Shown here piece after piece: positions 1 through 7,895 of a stretch of 64,000 nt of DNA. Origin of the DNA: Flavobacterium suaedae (GTDB lineage: Bacteria; Bacteroidota; Bacteroidia; Flavobacteriales; Flavobacteriaceae); NCBI RefSeq assembly GCF_014642915.1, contig NZ_BMJE01000009.1, positions 50,423 through 114,422 of the forward strand. The letters run 5' to 3'. Positions within the stretch are counted from its first letter, which is position 1; each line of letters starts with the position of its first letter. The notes under the pieces were generated by a model that was given only the letters and a program-made list of their open reading frames with translations, had not been told where the DNA came from and did no database searches. Position numbers and translations under genes: made by a program.

Positions 1-304
1 TGAGTAACACTATAGGGTAAAATACAAACGGGTAGACTGTCGCGGTTGTTGCGTGTAGTATGTTTATTATAAGAGTGCAGGTGGTTACTATGCAGGTAGC
101 TGCCAGCAAACCTTTTGCTCGGTGTTTCAGGCTACTGGGTATATCAGCAGGGTAGGTAAGTACAGCACCAATAGCTATAGCAAACCCTGTTCGGAATAAA
201 TCAAATTGTGCCAGAATAATAACAGGCAGCACTGCTGCAAGTGTCACAGTAAACGCTTTGTTAAAGTTAGTGCTGTCAGTAAACTGTTTTATTCTTTCTA
301 TCAT
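1..304 (-). CDS. FUSC/YccS-type integral membrane protein, N-terminal 101 residues (runs off the window)
   Basis: Reading the minus strand from the ATG at 304 gives an open frame to the window edge. The product begins with a short amphipathic stretch (about residues 1-14), then a hydrophobic segment rich in Ala, Val, Leu and Ile (about 15-32), a second one containing GFAIAIGAVLTYP (about 36-48), a basic loop with KHRAKG, and further hydrophobic segments to the edge. This pattern, with the SSLKHRAKG loop after the second helix, is that of the fusaric-acid-resistance-like (FUSC/YccS) family of inner-membrane proteins, proposed exporters whose substrates are mostly unknown. The C-terminal part lies outside the window, so completeness cannot be judged. 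A -7 element lies 20 bases upstream of the start. The family call rests on recognition of a fragment; any multi-span protein of similar composition is the alternative. Confidence 0.65.
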   Translation of the reverse strand, partial: MIERIKQFTDSTNFNKAFTVTLAAVLPVIILAQFDLFRTGFAIAIGAVLTYPADIPSSLKHRAKGLLAATCIVTTCTLIINILHATTATVYPFVFYPIVLL

Positions 305-323
305 TCCATGTCTAATTCTTTTA

Positions 324-331
324 CAAAGGTA
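324..331 (-). promoter_or_regulatory. -7 promoter element for the FUSC-type gene
   Basis: On the minus strand this reads TACCTTTG, an exact match to the Bacteroidota -7 consensus TAnnTTTG, 20 bases upstream of the ATG at 304. I find no TTG at the expected -33 spacing, so only half of the promoter is supported. Confidence 0.4.
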
Positions 332-429
332 GCAAATGAGGATGCCTTTATTTATACTACAAGGCAATTCTCACAAAAATTTAGCATTTAATGCATGGAA
401 TGATAAAATGCTAATTATATTTAATTTAT

Positions 430-437
430 TAATTTTG
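430..437 (+). promoter_or_regulatory. -7 promoter element for def
   Basis: TAATTTTG followed by C matches TAnnTTTG(C). It lies about 62 bases before the def ATG at 500. No clear TTG is seen 17-23 bases upstream, so this is a partial promoter call. Confidence 0.4.
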
Positions 438-499
438 CGCACGCCTGAGTAAGCAGCTTTAATAAGTTGCAGTAGCAGCAATAATTTAAAAGAGAAAGA

Positions 500-1087
500 A
501 TGATATTACCGATTGTAGGATATGGAGATCCTGTTTTAAGAAAAAAAGGAGCGGATATAAGTAAAGATGACCCTAAGCTTAAGGAGATTGTTGAAAACAT
601 GTTTGATACCATGTACAATGCCTATGGGGTAGGGCTGGCAGCACCACAGGTTGGTCTTTCTCTACGTCTTTTTGTTGTAGATACGACACCTTTTAGTGAA
701 GATGAAGATTTATCTAAAGATGAGCAGGAACAGCTTAATGGTTTTAAAAAAGCCTTTATAAACCCAACCATAGTTAAAGAAGAGGGAGACGAGTGGGCTT
801 TTAATGAAGGCTGCCTTAGTATACCTGATGTACGTGAGGATGTTTTCCGTAAGGAGAAAATTACAATAGAATATTATGATGAGGACTTTAATAAGCATAC
901 TGATGTGTATGACGGATTAGTTGCCAGAGTAATACAGCATGAGTATGACCATATTGAAGGTATACTGTTTACAGATAAAATATCGTCACTAAAGAAACGT
1001 TTGATAAAAAAGAAACTTCAAAATATAATGGAAGGTAAAGTTAATGCTGATTATAAGATGAAATTTGTTGCCAAAAAAGGCAGATAA
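500..1087 (+). CDS. def: Peptide deformylase
   Basis: Removes the N-terminal formyl group from nascent proteins in the cytoplasm, using a bound metal ion. The 195-residue product has all three family signatures: GVGLAAPQVG at 43-52, EGCLSIP at 103-109 with the metal-ligand Cys105, and HEYDH at 147-151 with the two metal-ligand histidines and catalytic Glu148. Length is normal for the family. The ATG at 500 gives MILPIVGYGDPVLR, the usual type of deformylase start. It is followed after 55 bases by the DUF5606 gene and then mazG, all on the plus strand, so the three may share transcription up to the terminator after 1598. A -7 promoter element lies upstream at 430. Confidence 0.97.
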   Translation: MILPIVGYGDPVLRKKGADISKDDPKLKEIVENMFDTMYNAYGVGLAAPQVGLSLRLFVVDTTPFSEDEDLSKDEQEQLNGFKKAFINPTIVKEEGDEWAFNEGCLSIPDVREDVFRKEKITIEYYDEDFNKHTDVYDGLVARVIQHEYDHIEGILFTDKISSLKKRLIKKKLQNIMEGKVNADYKMKFVAKKGR

Positions 1088-1142
1088 TTTTTGTTTTTAA
1101 AATCAAACATTAGATATTTGTGACCTTTCAAAAAAATGATAT

Positions 1143-1598
1143 ATGAACATAGATAAAATATTAGCAATATCGGGTAAACCGGGATTATATGAATTAAAAA
1201 TGCAAACGCGTACAGGGTTTGTAGCAGAGTCTTTAATTGACGGAAAGAAAGTAACTGTAGGTCTTAGAAACAACGTAAGCCTTCTTTCAGAAATCTCAGT
1301 ATATACTTATGATGGTGAAAAGCGCCTTGCAGAAGTATTTGAAGCTATTGCAGAAAAAGAAGACTACGGTAAATCAATTTCTCATAAAGAAAGTAACGAT
1401 ACACTTGTAGACTACTTCCGTGAAGCATTACCTGACTTTGATGAAGACAGAGTTTATCCTTCTGACATTAAGAAAATCATAAGCTGGTATAATATGTTAG
1501 AAGCTAAAGGTTTAATAGTTAAGAGTGAGGCTGAAACTGAAGAAACTAAAGAAGAGGAAGCTGCAACGGAAGAAAAAGAAACTAAAACCGAAGAATAA
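1143..1598 (+). CDS. DUF5606 domain protein, function unknown
   Basis: A 151-residue cytoplasmic protein without signal peptide or membrane segment. The N-terminal half (about 1-60, starting MNIDKILAISGKPGLYEL) and central part (to about 128) match what I know as the DUF5606 family, conserved and uncharacterised in Flavobacteriia and commonly found beside def and mazG. The small beta-rich N-terminal region followed by a helical segment with KKIISWYNML is typical. The last 22 residues are a Glu/Lys/Thr-rich low-complexity tail, probably disordered. It sits 55 bases after def and is followed by a strong hairpin terminator, so it may be the last gene of the def unit. Its role is unknown; the neighbourhood (protein maturation, nucleotide clean-up) does not define one. 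Confidence 0.8.
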   Translation: MNIDKILAISGKPGLYELKMQTRTGFVAESLIDGKKVTVGLRNNVSLLSEISVYTYDGEKRLAEVFEAIAEKEDYGKSISHKESNDTLVDYFREALPDFDEDRVYPSDIKKIISWYNMLEAKGLIVKSEAETEETKEEEAATEEKETKTEE

Positions 1599-1625
1599 AA
1601 AGATAATAACTTATTATTAATAATT

Positions 1626-1660
1626 ATCCTGCTGTTGTATTAAGATAGCAGGATTTTTTA
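1626..1660 (+). terminator. Intrinsic terminator after the DUF5606 gene
   Basis: ATCCTGCT (1626-1633) pairs with AGCAGGAT (1647-1654), an 8-bp perfect stem with a 13-base loop, followed by a run of T. It lies 28 bases after the stop codon at 1598 and 28 bases before mazG. Confidence 0.8.
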
Positions 1661-1687
1661 TTTTTACACGAAACCAAATACACTACT

Positions 1688-2461
1688 ATGAACACAAGAC
1701 AGCAACAACTGGACGCTTTTAACCGACTTTTGGATATAATGGACGACCTTAGGGAAAAATGCCCCTGGGACAAAAAGCAAACGTTGCAAAGTCTTCGCCA
1801 TCTTACTATTGAAGAAACCTACGAACTGGGTGATGCTATACTGGATGATAATCTTGAAGAGGTAAGGAAAGAGTTAGGTGACTTATTACTGCATATAGTA
1901 TTTTATGCTAAAATAGGCAGTGAAACCAATGATTTTGATATTGCAGATGTAGCAAATGGTATTTGCGAGAAATTAATACACCGCCACCCACATATATATG
2001 GTGATGTTGAGGTAAAGGATGAAGAGGAAGTAAAACAAAACTGGGAGAAACTTAAACTTAAAGAGGGGAAAAAATCAGTGCTGGAGGGAGTGCCAAAAAG
2101 TTTACCTGCATTGGTAAAAGCCAGCCGTATACAGGATAAAGCAAAAGGTGTAGGGTTTGACTGGGAAGAACCGCAGCAAGTTTGGGAAAAGGTAGAGGAA
2201 GAACTGGGAGAACTCCAGGAGGAGGTTGCTAATGGCGATAGTAATGCAATAGAAGCCGAATTTGGGGATGTATTGTTCTCCATGATAAACTATGCCCGAT
2301 TCTTAAAAATAAACCCTGAGGACGCTTTAGAGCGTACTAATAAAAAGTTTATTAAGCGTTTCCAGTATTTAGAAAGTAAAGCGGGTGAACTTAACAAACC
2401 ATTATCGGAAATGACACTTGCCGAAATGGATTTTTTTTGGAACGAAGCCAAAAAACTGTAA
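1688..2461 (+). CDS. mazG: Nucleoside triphosphate pyrophosphohydrolase MazG
   Basis: Hydrolyses (d)NTPs to monophosphate and pyrophosphate, a house-cleaning enzyme in the cytoplasm. At 257 residues it is the full-length two-domain form. The N-terminal domain shows CPWD at 25-28, then the metal-binding EETYE at 42-46 and a second acidic helix with ELGDLLLH near 62-69. A second, similar helical domain follows (about 150-257) with EELGELQEE and EAEFGDVLFSMINYAR. The ATG at 1688 is directly before MNTRQQQLDAFNRL, a normal start. It follows a terminator, so it may have its own promoter, though I see no clear -7 box in the 27 bases between. It converges on the MORN-repeat gene with only 8 bases between stops and no terminator visible. 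Confidence 0.95.
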   Translation: MNTRQQQLDAFNRLLDIMDDLREKCPWDKKQTLQSLRHLTIEETYELGDAILDDNLEEVRKELGDLLLHIVFYAKIGSETNDFDIADVANGICEKLIHRHPHIYGDVEVKDEEEVKQNWEKLKLKEGKKSVLEGVPKSLPALVKASRIQDKAKGVGFDWEEPQQVWEKVEEELGELQEEVANGDSNAIEAEFGDVLFSMINYARFLKINPEDALERTNKKFIKRFQYLESKAGELNKPLSEMTLAEMDFFWNEAKKL

Positions 2462-2469
2462 CCAAAAAG

Positions 2470-4293
2470 TTATTGGAAAGGGTAAATAGTATTAATAACT
2501 CCCCTTCCGCCTGTTTTGTTATTGGTATATTCTATAATTACTCTAAATGTCTCGTCATTATTCATTATCAAATCAAAGCCGGTAATACTAATATCATTTT
2601 CATTAAGTCCTAATCGATTATACATATTCACTATCTTGCCATCGGTATATAACGTATGGGTTCGCTCGCTTTCATTAAAAAGGCTGCCTGTGACTTTAGC
2701 TACAATTTGTTTTTTGTAGTAATAAACGGCTGAGTATTTATTTAAATTAGGTTCATAATGTTCTTCAAAAGTCAGGTTTCCGTTTTCATCATAATACTTC
2801 CATTTTCCAACCTTTATATTAGTTATGTAACTTCCCTCTGTTTTAAGCTGTCCGTTATCGTAATAAGCTAAATATGCACCTTCCTTATAACTATCTTCAT
2901 AATAGATTATTTCTTTTTGGTTTCCATCTTCATGGTAATAAATTTCTTTTCCCTGCTTATAACCATAATTATTTCTGCTTATTACATGTTCTGTATTACT
3001 ATTTTCAAAAAAGTAAGTCTCCGTACCTATTATGCGGTCATTACTATAGTTTGCTATATAAGCAGTATTGCCGTTGCGGTAGTATTCTTTAACAGTCCCG
3101 TTTTTTTGATTATTAGCATAGGTTACTTCAAGCTCTATTTTGCCATCGGGGTAGTAGCTATACCAAGTACCTGTTCTAATTGATTTTTTGATATTACCTT
3201 CTCTATACGCTTTAGACTCATAATCTACTACATCATAATGCTCCACGTTTTTTATATTTCCATTTGCATAATAATATTTATGTGCACCGGTTCTGTAATC
3301 TCCCTTTTTTTGTATGGAATCATACTCAAACATTCCTTCAAATTGCAGTTGCCCGTTTTTGTAATAACTTTGCCATAAGCCTATTTTACCACTACGCTTG
3401 TAATTACCTTTCTCGGCTATACTACCGTTTTTATAGCGTGCTGCGTAAAGCCCGTCTTTATGCCCTTTCTTCCATTTATAATGAATAATAGTATCGCCTA
3501 AGTATTCCGTAGTAGAATAGAGCCTGTAATCTACCATACTGTCTATTCTTTGTACGATACCAGCTTCATCATATTTTGTTTTTATAAAATCATCTGTTTC
3601 ACCTTTTATAGTATGTACTTCTGTTTCTTCAGGATTACCATTTTCATAAAACTTCTTTTGCAGTATTATTTTTTTATCTTCAAGTTTTAAGTACCGCAAA
3701 ACAGAACCATCAGGATAGAAGGTAGTATATTCTCCATTTCCGGTTTTAGGATCAAAGTGATTTACCCTTAGCTTTTTTCCATCCTTATAATATTCAAATT
3801 CGTCGGTAACAATATTGTCTTTATTATAAGTTACTTCCTTTCTTACATTATGGTTTTCCCAATACATAATGTGTTTTCCAGTCCCTTTCCCGTTTTTAAG
3901 CCTACCTTTTTCCTCAATATGCCCGTCGGCGAAATAAGAAACCAGTTTGCCGTGTAACTGTTTATTTTTATACTTTTTTTTTAGCTTAAGCTGTCCGTTT
4001 TCGTAATACTCTTTAAGTGTACCGTAATTATCGTCTCCATCTTTATATTCAGCGATTTTTAAGAGTTTCCCACTGCTATAGTAATACTTCCAAACACCAT
4101 CCTTTTCATTATCCTTGTATTCGCCTTCTGCTTTCAGGTTTCCATTTTCATAATAGTACTTCCATTCTCCTGTTTTCTTTTTGTCAGTATAGTTGCCGGA
4201 TTCTTTTATACTACCGTTATGGTAATACCGTTTTTCTTGCGCGGAAAAAGATAAAGTAATAAATAATGTAAGCAGGGTGATATAAAACTTCAT
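2470..4293 (-). CDS. Exported MORN-repeat-variant protein (YwqK-like)
   Basis: A 607-residue protein with an N-terminal signal peptide (hydrophobic core LLTLFITLSF, cleavage likely after FSA at about 18), so exported to periplasm or surface; there is no lipobox Cys. Almost the whole mature chain consists of short repeats of the form YYxNGxLKxEGxYKxGKxxGxWK, about 18 by eye, which are the MORN_2 variant repeat. MORN repeats form elongated beta-hairpin stacks and are usually binding surfaces; ligand and role here are unknown. The last 80 residues lose the repeat and may be a separate domain. Proteins with this repeat are often labelled as antitoxins of a YwqK toxin-antitoxin system, but no toxin gene is adjacent (mazG converges on it and is housekeeping), so I do not adopt that name. 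Monocistronic appearance. Confidence 0.85.
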   Translation of the reverse strand: MKFYITLLTLFITLSFSAQEKRYYHNGSIKESGNYTDKKKTGEWKYYYENGNLKAEGEYKDNEKDGVWKYYYSSGKLLKIAEYKDGDDNYGTLKEYYENGQLKLKKKYKNKQLHGKLVSYFADGHIEEKGRLKNGKGTGKHIMYWENHNVRKEVTYNKDNIVTDEFEYYKDGKKLRVNHFDPKTGNGEYTTFYPDGSVLRYLKLEDKKIILQKKFYENGNPEETEVHTIKGETDDFIKTKYDEAGIVQRIDSMVDYRLYSTTEYLGDTIIHYKWKKGHKDGLYAARYKNGSIAEKGNYKRSGKIGLWQSYYKNGQLQFEGMFEYDSIQKKGDYRTGAHKYYYANGNIKNVEHYDVVDYESKAYREGNIKKSIRTGTWYSYYPDGKIELEVTYANNQKNGTVKEYYRNGNTAYIANYSNDRIIGTETYFFENSNTEHVISRNNYGYKQGKEIYYHEDGNQKEIIYYEDSYKEGAYLAYYDNGQLKTEGSYITNIKVGKWKYYDENGNLTFEEHYEPNLNKYSAVYYYKKQIVAKVTGSLFNESERTHTLYTDGKIVNMYNRLGLNENDISITGFDLIMNNDETFRVIIEYTNNKTGGRGVINTIYPFQ

Positions 4294-4374
4294 TGGTAGG
4301 AATTAATGTTTACTAAATGCAACGCAATGTGCAAAAGGCTTGCCAAATGTATTGAGTGTAGTGTAGTATTAAAA

Positions 4375-4408
4375 CAAAAAAGCCATCAAATTTTGATGGC
4401 TTTTTTGT
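4375..4408. terminator. Terminator after the DUF349 gene
   Basis: A near-perfect palindrome: AAAAAAGCCATCA, a short A/T loop, TGATGGCTTTTTT. It starts directly after the DUF349 stop codon (minus strand, TAA at 4409-4411). A and T runs on both sides make it symmetrical, although the flanking genes both read on the minus strand. Confidence 0.85.
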
Positions 4409-6451
4409 TTATTCTTGGTCTTTGTTTTCCTCTTCCTGGCTTTCCGATTCTTTTGACTCTTCCGGCTCTTGGTTAAAGTTTCGGAGTTTTGTAAGCTTTT
4501 CTTTCCAGGTATTTAATTCTTCTTTATGGCGGTCTATATTTTTGTTTATTTCTTTTATGAATGGGTTATCTGCCTTTGCGTTAGAAATAAACTGCATATT
4601 GTTTTCCAGTTGAAGTATCTCGCTTTTTACCTCGTCAATTTTTCTCATAATGAAAACTTGTTCGTTTTCAAGTCTGCGAGAATCATCACTTTCGGCAAGG
4701 TGCTCTAAACGGTTATTAAACTTAACCATTTCCGTTTCTTTTCTCGAAAGGTTAAGCTGGTCAAACAATCCGTCCAGTACTTTATTAAATTTACCTTCTA
4801 TATGCCTTCTGTTTTGTGGTACTCTGCCAATAGCTTTCCAGTTATTAATATGCTCCTTAATAGCATTAAGGTCTGTTTTATGGTCACCTGTAAGCTCAAA
4901 ATCTTTTAAAGAATCAAGGTAGTCTTTTTTCTTTTCAAAAGCCTCTATACCATCTTTATTCATTTCATCTCTGTGAGCATGAAGTTTATCAAAATAATGG
5001 TTACACGCTGCTTTAAAGTCTTTCCAAAGCGAATCAGAGTACTTTCTCGGTACATGACCTATTTTTTTCCAATCCTCTTGAATTTGTTTCATTATAGGAG
5101 TGGTAGCAGCGTAGTCTTCACTATCCTTTAGTGATTGCGCTTGCTCTACCAATGCCTGCTTTTTATTAAGGTTTTCCTGTTGGCTTCTCTTTATTTCTTT
5201 ATAGAAAGCATTTTTAGCACTATTAAAGTTTCTTACAGCTTCTTTAAAAGCAGCCCATGTTTCTTCATTAACTTCAAGAGGTACTTTGCCTGCATTGAAA
5301 AACTCATTGCGTAATGTTTCAATCTTTTTTATTTGGTTTTGCCAACCATTGTGACTGTTCACATCTTCGGCAGCTACAGCGTTTATTAGCGCTATAATTT
5401 CATTTTTCTTTTTAAGATTGTCTTCCTGGCGTTCTCTTAGCTTAGCATTATGAGCATCGCGCTTTTCATGCATTTGCTTGGTTAAATCACTAAATCGGTT
5501 CCATATTTCTTCACGGTGTTCGCGAGAAACAGGTCCTATCTCCTCCTTCCACATTTTGTGTAGTGACTGTAACTCACGGAAGGCTTTAATTATATCCTCT
5601 TCGTCAAGCAACTCTTCAACACGAGCAATTATTTTCTGCTTTTCTTCAAGGTTATGTTTGAAATCTACATCTCTGGCTTCACGATCCATATGCAGGTGGT
5701 CGTAAAAACGCTCCATGTGGAAATGGAAATTATTCCAAACATGGTTATACTTATCACGAGGAATTGGTCCTGCATTTTTCCAACGTTCACGAATGTCGCT
5801 TATGTGTTTTAAAGCTTCCTTCATGTTTTCGTCGCTGTCTACAAGGTTTTTAAGCTCCTCAATTAACGCCTCCCTGTTTTCAAGGTTGCTTTTTAAATCA
5901 CTTTGCATTTTTTTAAAGTGATTATTCTTTTTATCCTTATACTGGTAGTATATATCGTCAAACTGTTTTTTTAACGGGAAGTTAAATTCAAAACCTTCTG
6001 TACTACCTTCGTTTTGTTCGCTGTATTCCTCTTTTTTCTCACTTAGAAGATCATGAAACTTAGAATAAAATTCCCTCTTAATATCTTCAACCTTATTTTT
6101 AACAGCCATTACTTTTTCTGCTGCTGTAGTTTTTTCCAGCTCAGCAGTAAGTTCTTCCATTGAAAGAGCTTCGTAATTTACTTCAGGAGAATCGTCAGAT
6201 GAATCATCATCATCTTCATTTTCGTCTTCAGTATGTTCTTCTTCTTTATTTTTGAGAACAATTTCCTCAGGAGCAAAAGGCATTTGTCCTTCGGTTTCTT
6301 TTACATTAGTAATGTCCTCCCTATCTTCAGGAAGTTCACTATTGTCTACTAATTTATTACCGGGTATATATCCGTTTTCAAAGGTATCGCCGGCTCCGGT
6401 AATTTGCCCTCCATCTGCTTCTTGCAGGTTGTCATTCTTTTCTTCTAACAT
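4409..6451 (-). CDS. DUF349 repeat coiled-coil protein
   Basis: A 680-residue, highly charged, helical cytoplasmic protein without membrane segments. The first 130 residues are acidic and low in complexity (runs of Glu, Asp and Ser), likely disordered. From about 150 on it consists of tandem DUF349 units of 70-80 residues, each with a diagnostic Trp motif: RWKNAGPIPRDKYNHVW, MWKEEIGPVSREHREEIW, FFNAGKVPLEVNEETW, DWKKIGHVPRKYSDSLW, NWKAIGRVPQNRRHIEGK. At least five units are clear. A long coiled coil rich in Lys and Glu and an acidic tail with EPEESKESES end the chain. The family is conserved in Bacteroidota and Actinobacteria without an assigned biochemical role. It has a terminator immediately after its stop and its own promoter at about 6492-6522, so it is a single-gene transcript. 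Confidence 0.9.
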   Translation of the reverse strand: MLEEKNDNLQEADGGQITGAGDTFENGYIPGNKLVDNSELPEDREDITNVKETEGQMPFAPEEIVLKNKEEEHTEDENEDDDDSSDDSPEVNYEALSMEELTAELEKTTAAEKVMAVKNKVEDIKREFYSKFHDLLSEKKEEYSEQNEGSTEGFEFNFPLKKQFDDIYYQYKDKKNNHFKKMQSDLKSNLENREALIEELKNLVDSDENMKEALKHISDIRERWKNAGPIPRDKYNHVWNNFHFHMERFYDHLHMDREARDVDFKHNLEEKQKIIARVEELLDEEDIIKAFRELQSLHKMWKEEIGPVSREHREEIWNRFSDLTKQMHEKRDAHNAKLRERQEDNLKKKNEIIALINAVAAEDVNSHNGWQNQIKKIETLRNEFFNAGKVPLEVNEETWAAFKEAVRNFNSAKNAFYKEIKRSQQENLNKKQALVEQAQSLKDSEDYAATTPIMKQIQEDWKKIGHVPRKYSDSLWKDFKAACNHYFDKLHAHRDEMNKDGIEAFEKKKDYLDSLKDFELTGDHKTDLNAIKEHINNWKAIGRVPQNRRHIEGKFNKVLDGLFDQLNLSRKETEMVKFNNRLEHLAESDDSRRLENEQVFIMRKIDEVKSEILQLENNMQFISNAKADNPFIKEINKNIDRHKEELNTWKEKLTKLRNFNQEPEESKESESQEEENKDQE

Positions 6452-6491
6452 TGTGAGAAATGCTTAAGGTTTTTATAAATACTTTAATGCC

Positions 6492-6522
6492 GAAAGATAG
6501 TAAAGCCTGCTTAAAATTCAAA
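6492..6522 (-). promoter_or_regulatory. Promoter of the DUF349 gene
   Basis: On the minus strand TTTG (6519-6522), a 19-base spacer, and TATCTTTC (6492-6499) match the Bacteroidota pattern TTTG-N(about 20)-TAnnTTTG with one mismatch in the last base of the -7 box. It would give a leader of about 35 bases before the ATG at 6451. Confidence 0.5.
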
Positions 6523-6593
6523 AAAAAAGATTAAATCCTGTTGGAATTGATATTTTTTTAATGTAAAGGCAATAAGTTTATTAAATTTCGCTG

Positions 6594-7343
6594 TTACTTA
6601 TATTCTCTGTTCCATATGCTCCATGCTTTCTCTGCTTGGTAAACCAGCATATCATAACCATTTTTTATAACCGCCCCATTAGCTTTTGCAGCTTTTAAAA
6701 AAGCTGTTTCTTCCGGGTTGTAAACAAGGTCAAAAGCAATATGTTTTTTGGTAAATAAATTGTAGTTGAGTGGTGGTAATGCTTCTACATTGGGGTATGT
6801 TCCCAAAGGGGTAGTATTAATTATTATTTGGTATTCTTTAAATACCTGCTCATTAAGCTCGTTATAAGTGAATATATTGTCTTTCCCATTTCTGGAAACA
6901 AAGTTATACTCTATACTAAGTTTACGTAGTGCAAATGCCACAGCCTTTGAAGCCCCGCCTGTACCTAATATAAGTGCTTTTTTATGGTAGGGGTATAGTA
7001 AGGGTTTTAATGAGTGTTTAAACCCGTAATGGTCGGTATTATACCCTTTAAGTTTATTGTCATAAAAAGCAATAGTGTTTACAGCACCTATTTTCTTTGC
7101 TTTTTTTGATATGGAGTCGAGTAGAGGGATAACTTCTTCTTTATAGGGTATGGTTACATTAAGCCCTTTTAAGTTAGAAGTGTTGGCTATTATGTTTTTA
7201 AGTTCTTTAATATCGTCAATATCAAAATTTTGATAAGAGCAGTTTTCCAGTTTTTGTTTAGAAAACTTCTTCGCAAAATACTCAGCAGAAAAGGAGTATG
7301 ATATATTTTTACCGATTAAACCAAAAACTTTTTTAGTGCTCAA
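6594..7343 (-). CDS. aroE: Shikimate dehydrogenase
   Basis: Reduces 3-dehydroshikimate to shikimate with NADPH in the chorismate pathway. The 249-residue product has the shikimate-binding Ser pair in NISYSFS (13-19), the catalytic Lys68 in NVTIPYKEE, Asn89 in GAVNT, the catalytic-pair Asp104 in NTDHYGF, and the NADP-binding GTGGASKA at 127-134. Length is slightly under the usual 265-280. The start is a TTG at 7343: the sequence from there, MSTKKVFGLIGKNISYS, aligns with normal AroE N-termini and there is no suitable ATG. It begins 10 bases after the stop of the TonB-C-like gene, so the two are probably co-transcribed, possibly with translational coupling that helps the TTG start. Confidence 0.93.
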   Translation of the reverse strand: MSTKKVFGLIGKNISYSFSAEYFAKKFSKQKLENCSYQNFDIDDIKELKNIIANTSNLKGLNVTIPYKEEVIPLLDSISKKAKKIGAVNTIAFYDNKLKGYNTDHYGFKHSLKPLLYPYHKKALILGTGGASKAVAFALRKLSIEYNFVSRNGKDNIFTYNELNEQVFKEYQIIINTTPLGTYPNVEALPPLNYNLFTKKHIAFDLVYNPEETAFLKAAKANGAVIKNGYDMLVYQAEKAWSIWNREYK

Positions 7344-7353
7344 TTTCCTTGTA

Positions 7354-7815
7354 TTACTGTTTTATAGTTAGTGTATATGGAATTTTTACTCTTACTCTTG
7401 CAGGCTTACCATCTACCTTACCGGCAACCCAGTTAGGCATTTTTGCCATAGCTTTTTTTATCTCGTCTTCAAGCACATCAATGTCACTATAAAGTGAAAT
7501 GTCAGTATTCGTTTCTATATTAGTAATTCTTCCGTTCTTTTCTACCACAAACGAGATTATAACGCGTATTAAATTGGCTTTTTTTCTAATACTATTAGGA
7601 ACCCATAGCTTTTTATGAAACAGTTTGTAAAACTCATTCATTCCTTCTTCATAATAAGGGTAAATATCAGCATCGTTAAACTCGTATATTTTATTAGGGT
7701 CTGCTTTTTCTTTTACAGGTGAAGTTTTAGGAACCGAATAGCGTTCAAATAAACCGTTTTGTGCAAAACTTACTGTAGAGTAAAGAGTTACTAGTAATAA
7801 TAGAAATAATTTCAT
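7354..7815 (-). CDS. Small exported protein with a TonB C-terminal-like domain
   Basis: A 153-residue protein with a signal peptide (LLLLVTLYSTVSFA, cleavage near residue 18). The mature part is short. The final 90 residues (FHKKLWVPNSIRKKANLIRVIISFVVEKNGRITNIE through KMPNWVAGKVDGKPARVRVKIPYTLTI) match the fold pattern of the TonB C-terminal domain: a beta strand with V-x-x-x-G-x-I, then P-x-W-x-x-G-x-x-x-G-x-x-V. It lacks the N-terminal membrane anchor and proline-rich spacer of a true TonB, so it cannot transmit the proton motive force by itself. Such stand-alone domains are common in Bacteroidota and their role is unknown. It lies 10 bases upstream of aroE, probably in one transcript. Confidence 0.75.
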   Translation of the reverse strand: MKLFLLLLVTLYSTVSFAQNGLFERYSVPKTSPVKEKADPNKIYEFNDADIYPYYEEGMNEFYKLFHKKLWVPNSIRKKANLIRVIISFVVEKNGRITNIETNTDISLYSDIDVLEDEIKKAMAKMPNWVAGKVDGKPARVRVKIPYTLTIKQ

Positions 7816-7823
7816 AGACTTAT

Positions 7824-7870
7824 AAAAAAATACCCGACAAAGTTAACATTTCTGCTGACTTTGTCGGGTA
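7824..7870 (-). terminator. Strong terminator after the TPR gene
   Basis: A 13-bp perfect stem, TACCCGACAAAGT (7831-7843) with ACTTTGTCGGGTA (7858-7870), and a 14-base loop. On the minus strand it is followed by seven T, and it lies 25 bases after the stop of the TPR gene at 7896. Confidence 0.9.
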
Positions 7871-7895
7871 AGGTTAAATTAAACTATAGTGAAGT

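Noticed and set aside
206..391. Plus-strand open frame of 61 codons
   Set aside because: It lies opposite the start of the FUSC-type gene and runs across its promoter; no homology-like motif.
2470..4293. Toxin-antitoxin system antitoxin (common label for YwqK-like proteins)
   Set aside because: Signal peptide, length and lack of a neighbouring toxin argue against it; mazG here is the housekeeping pyrophosphohydrolase, not mazE/mazF.
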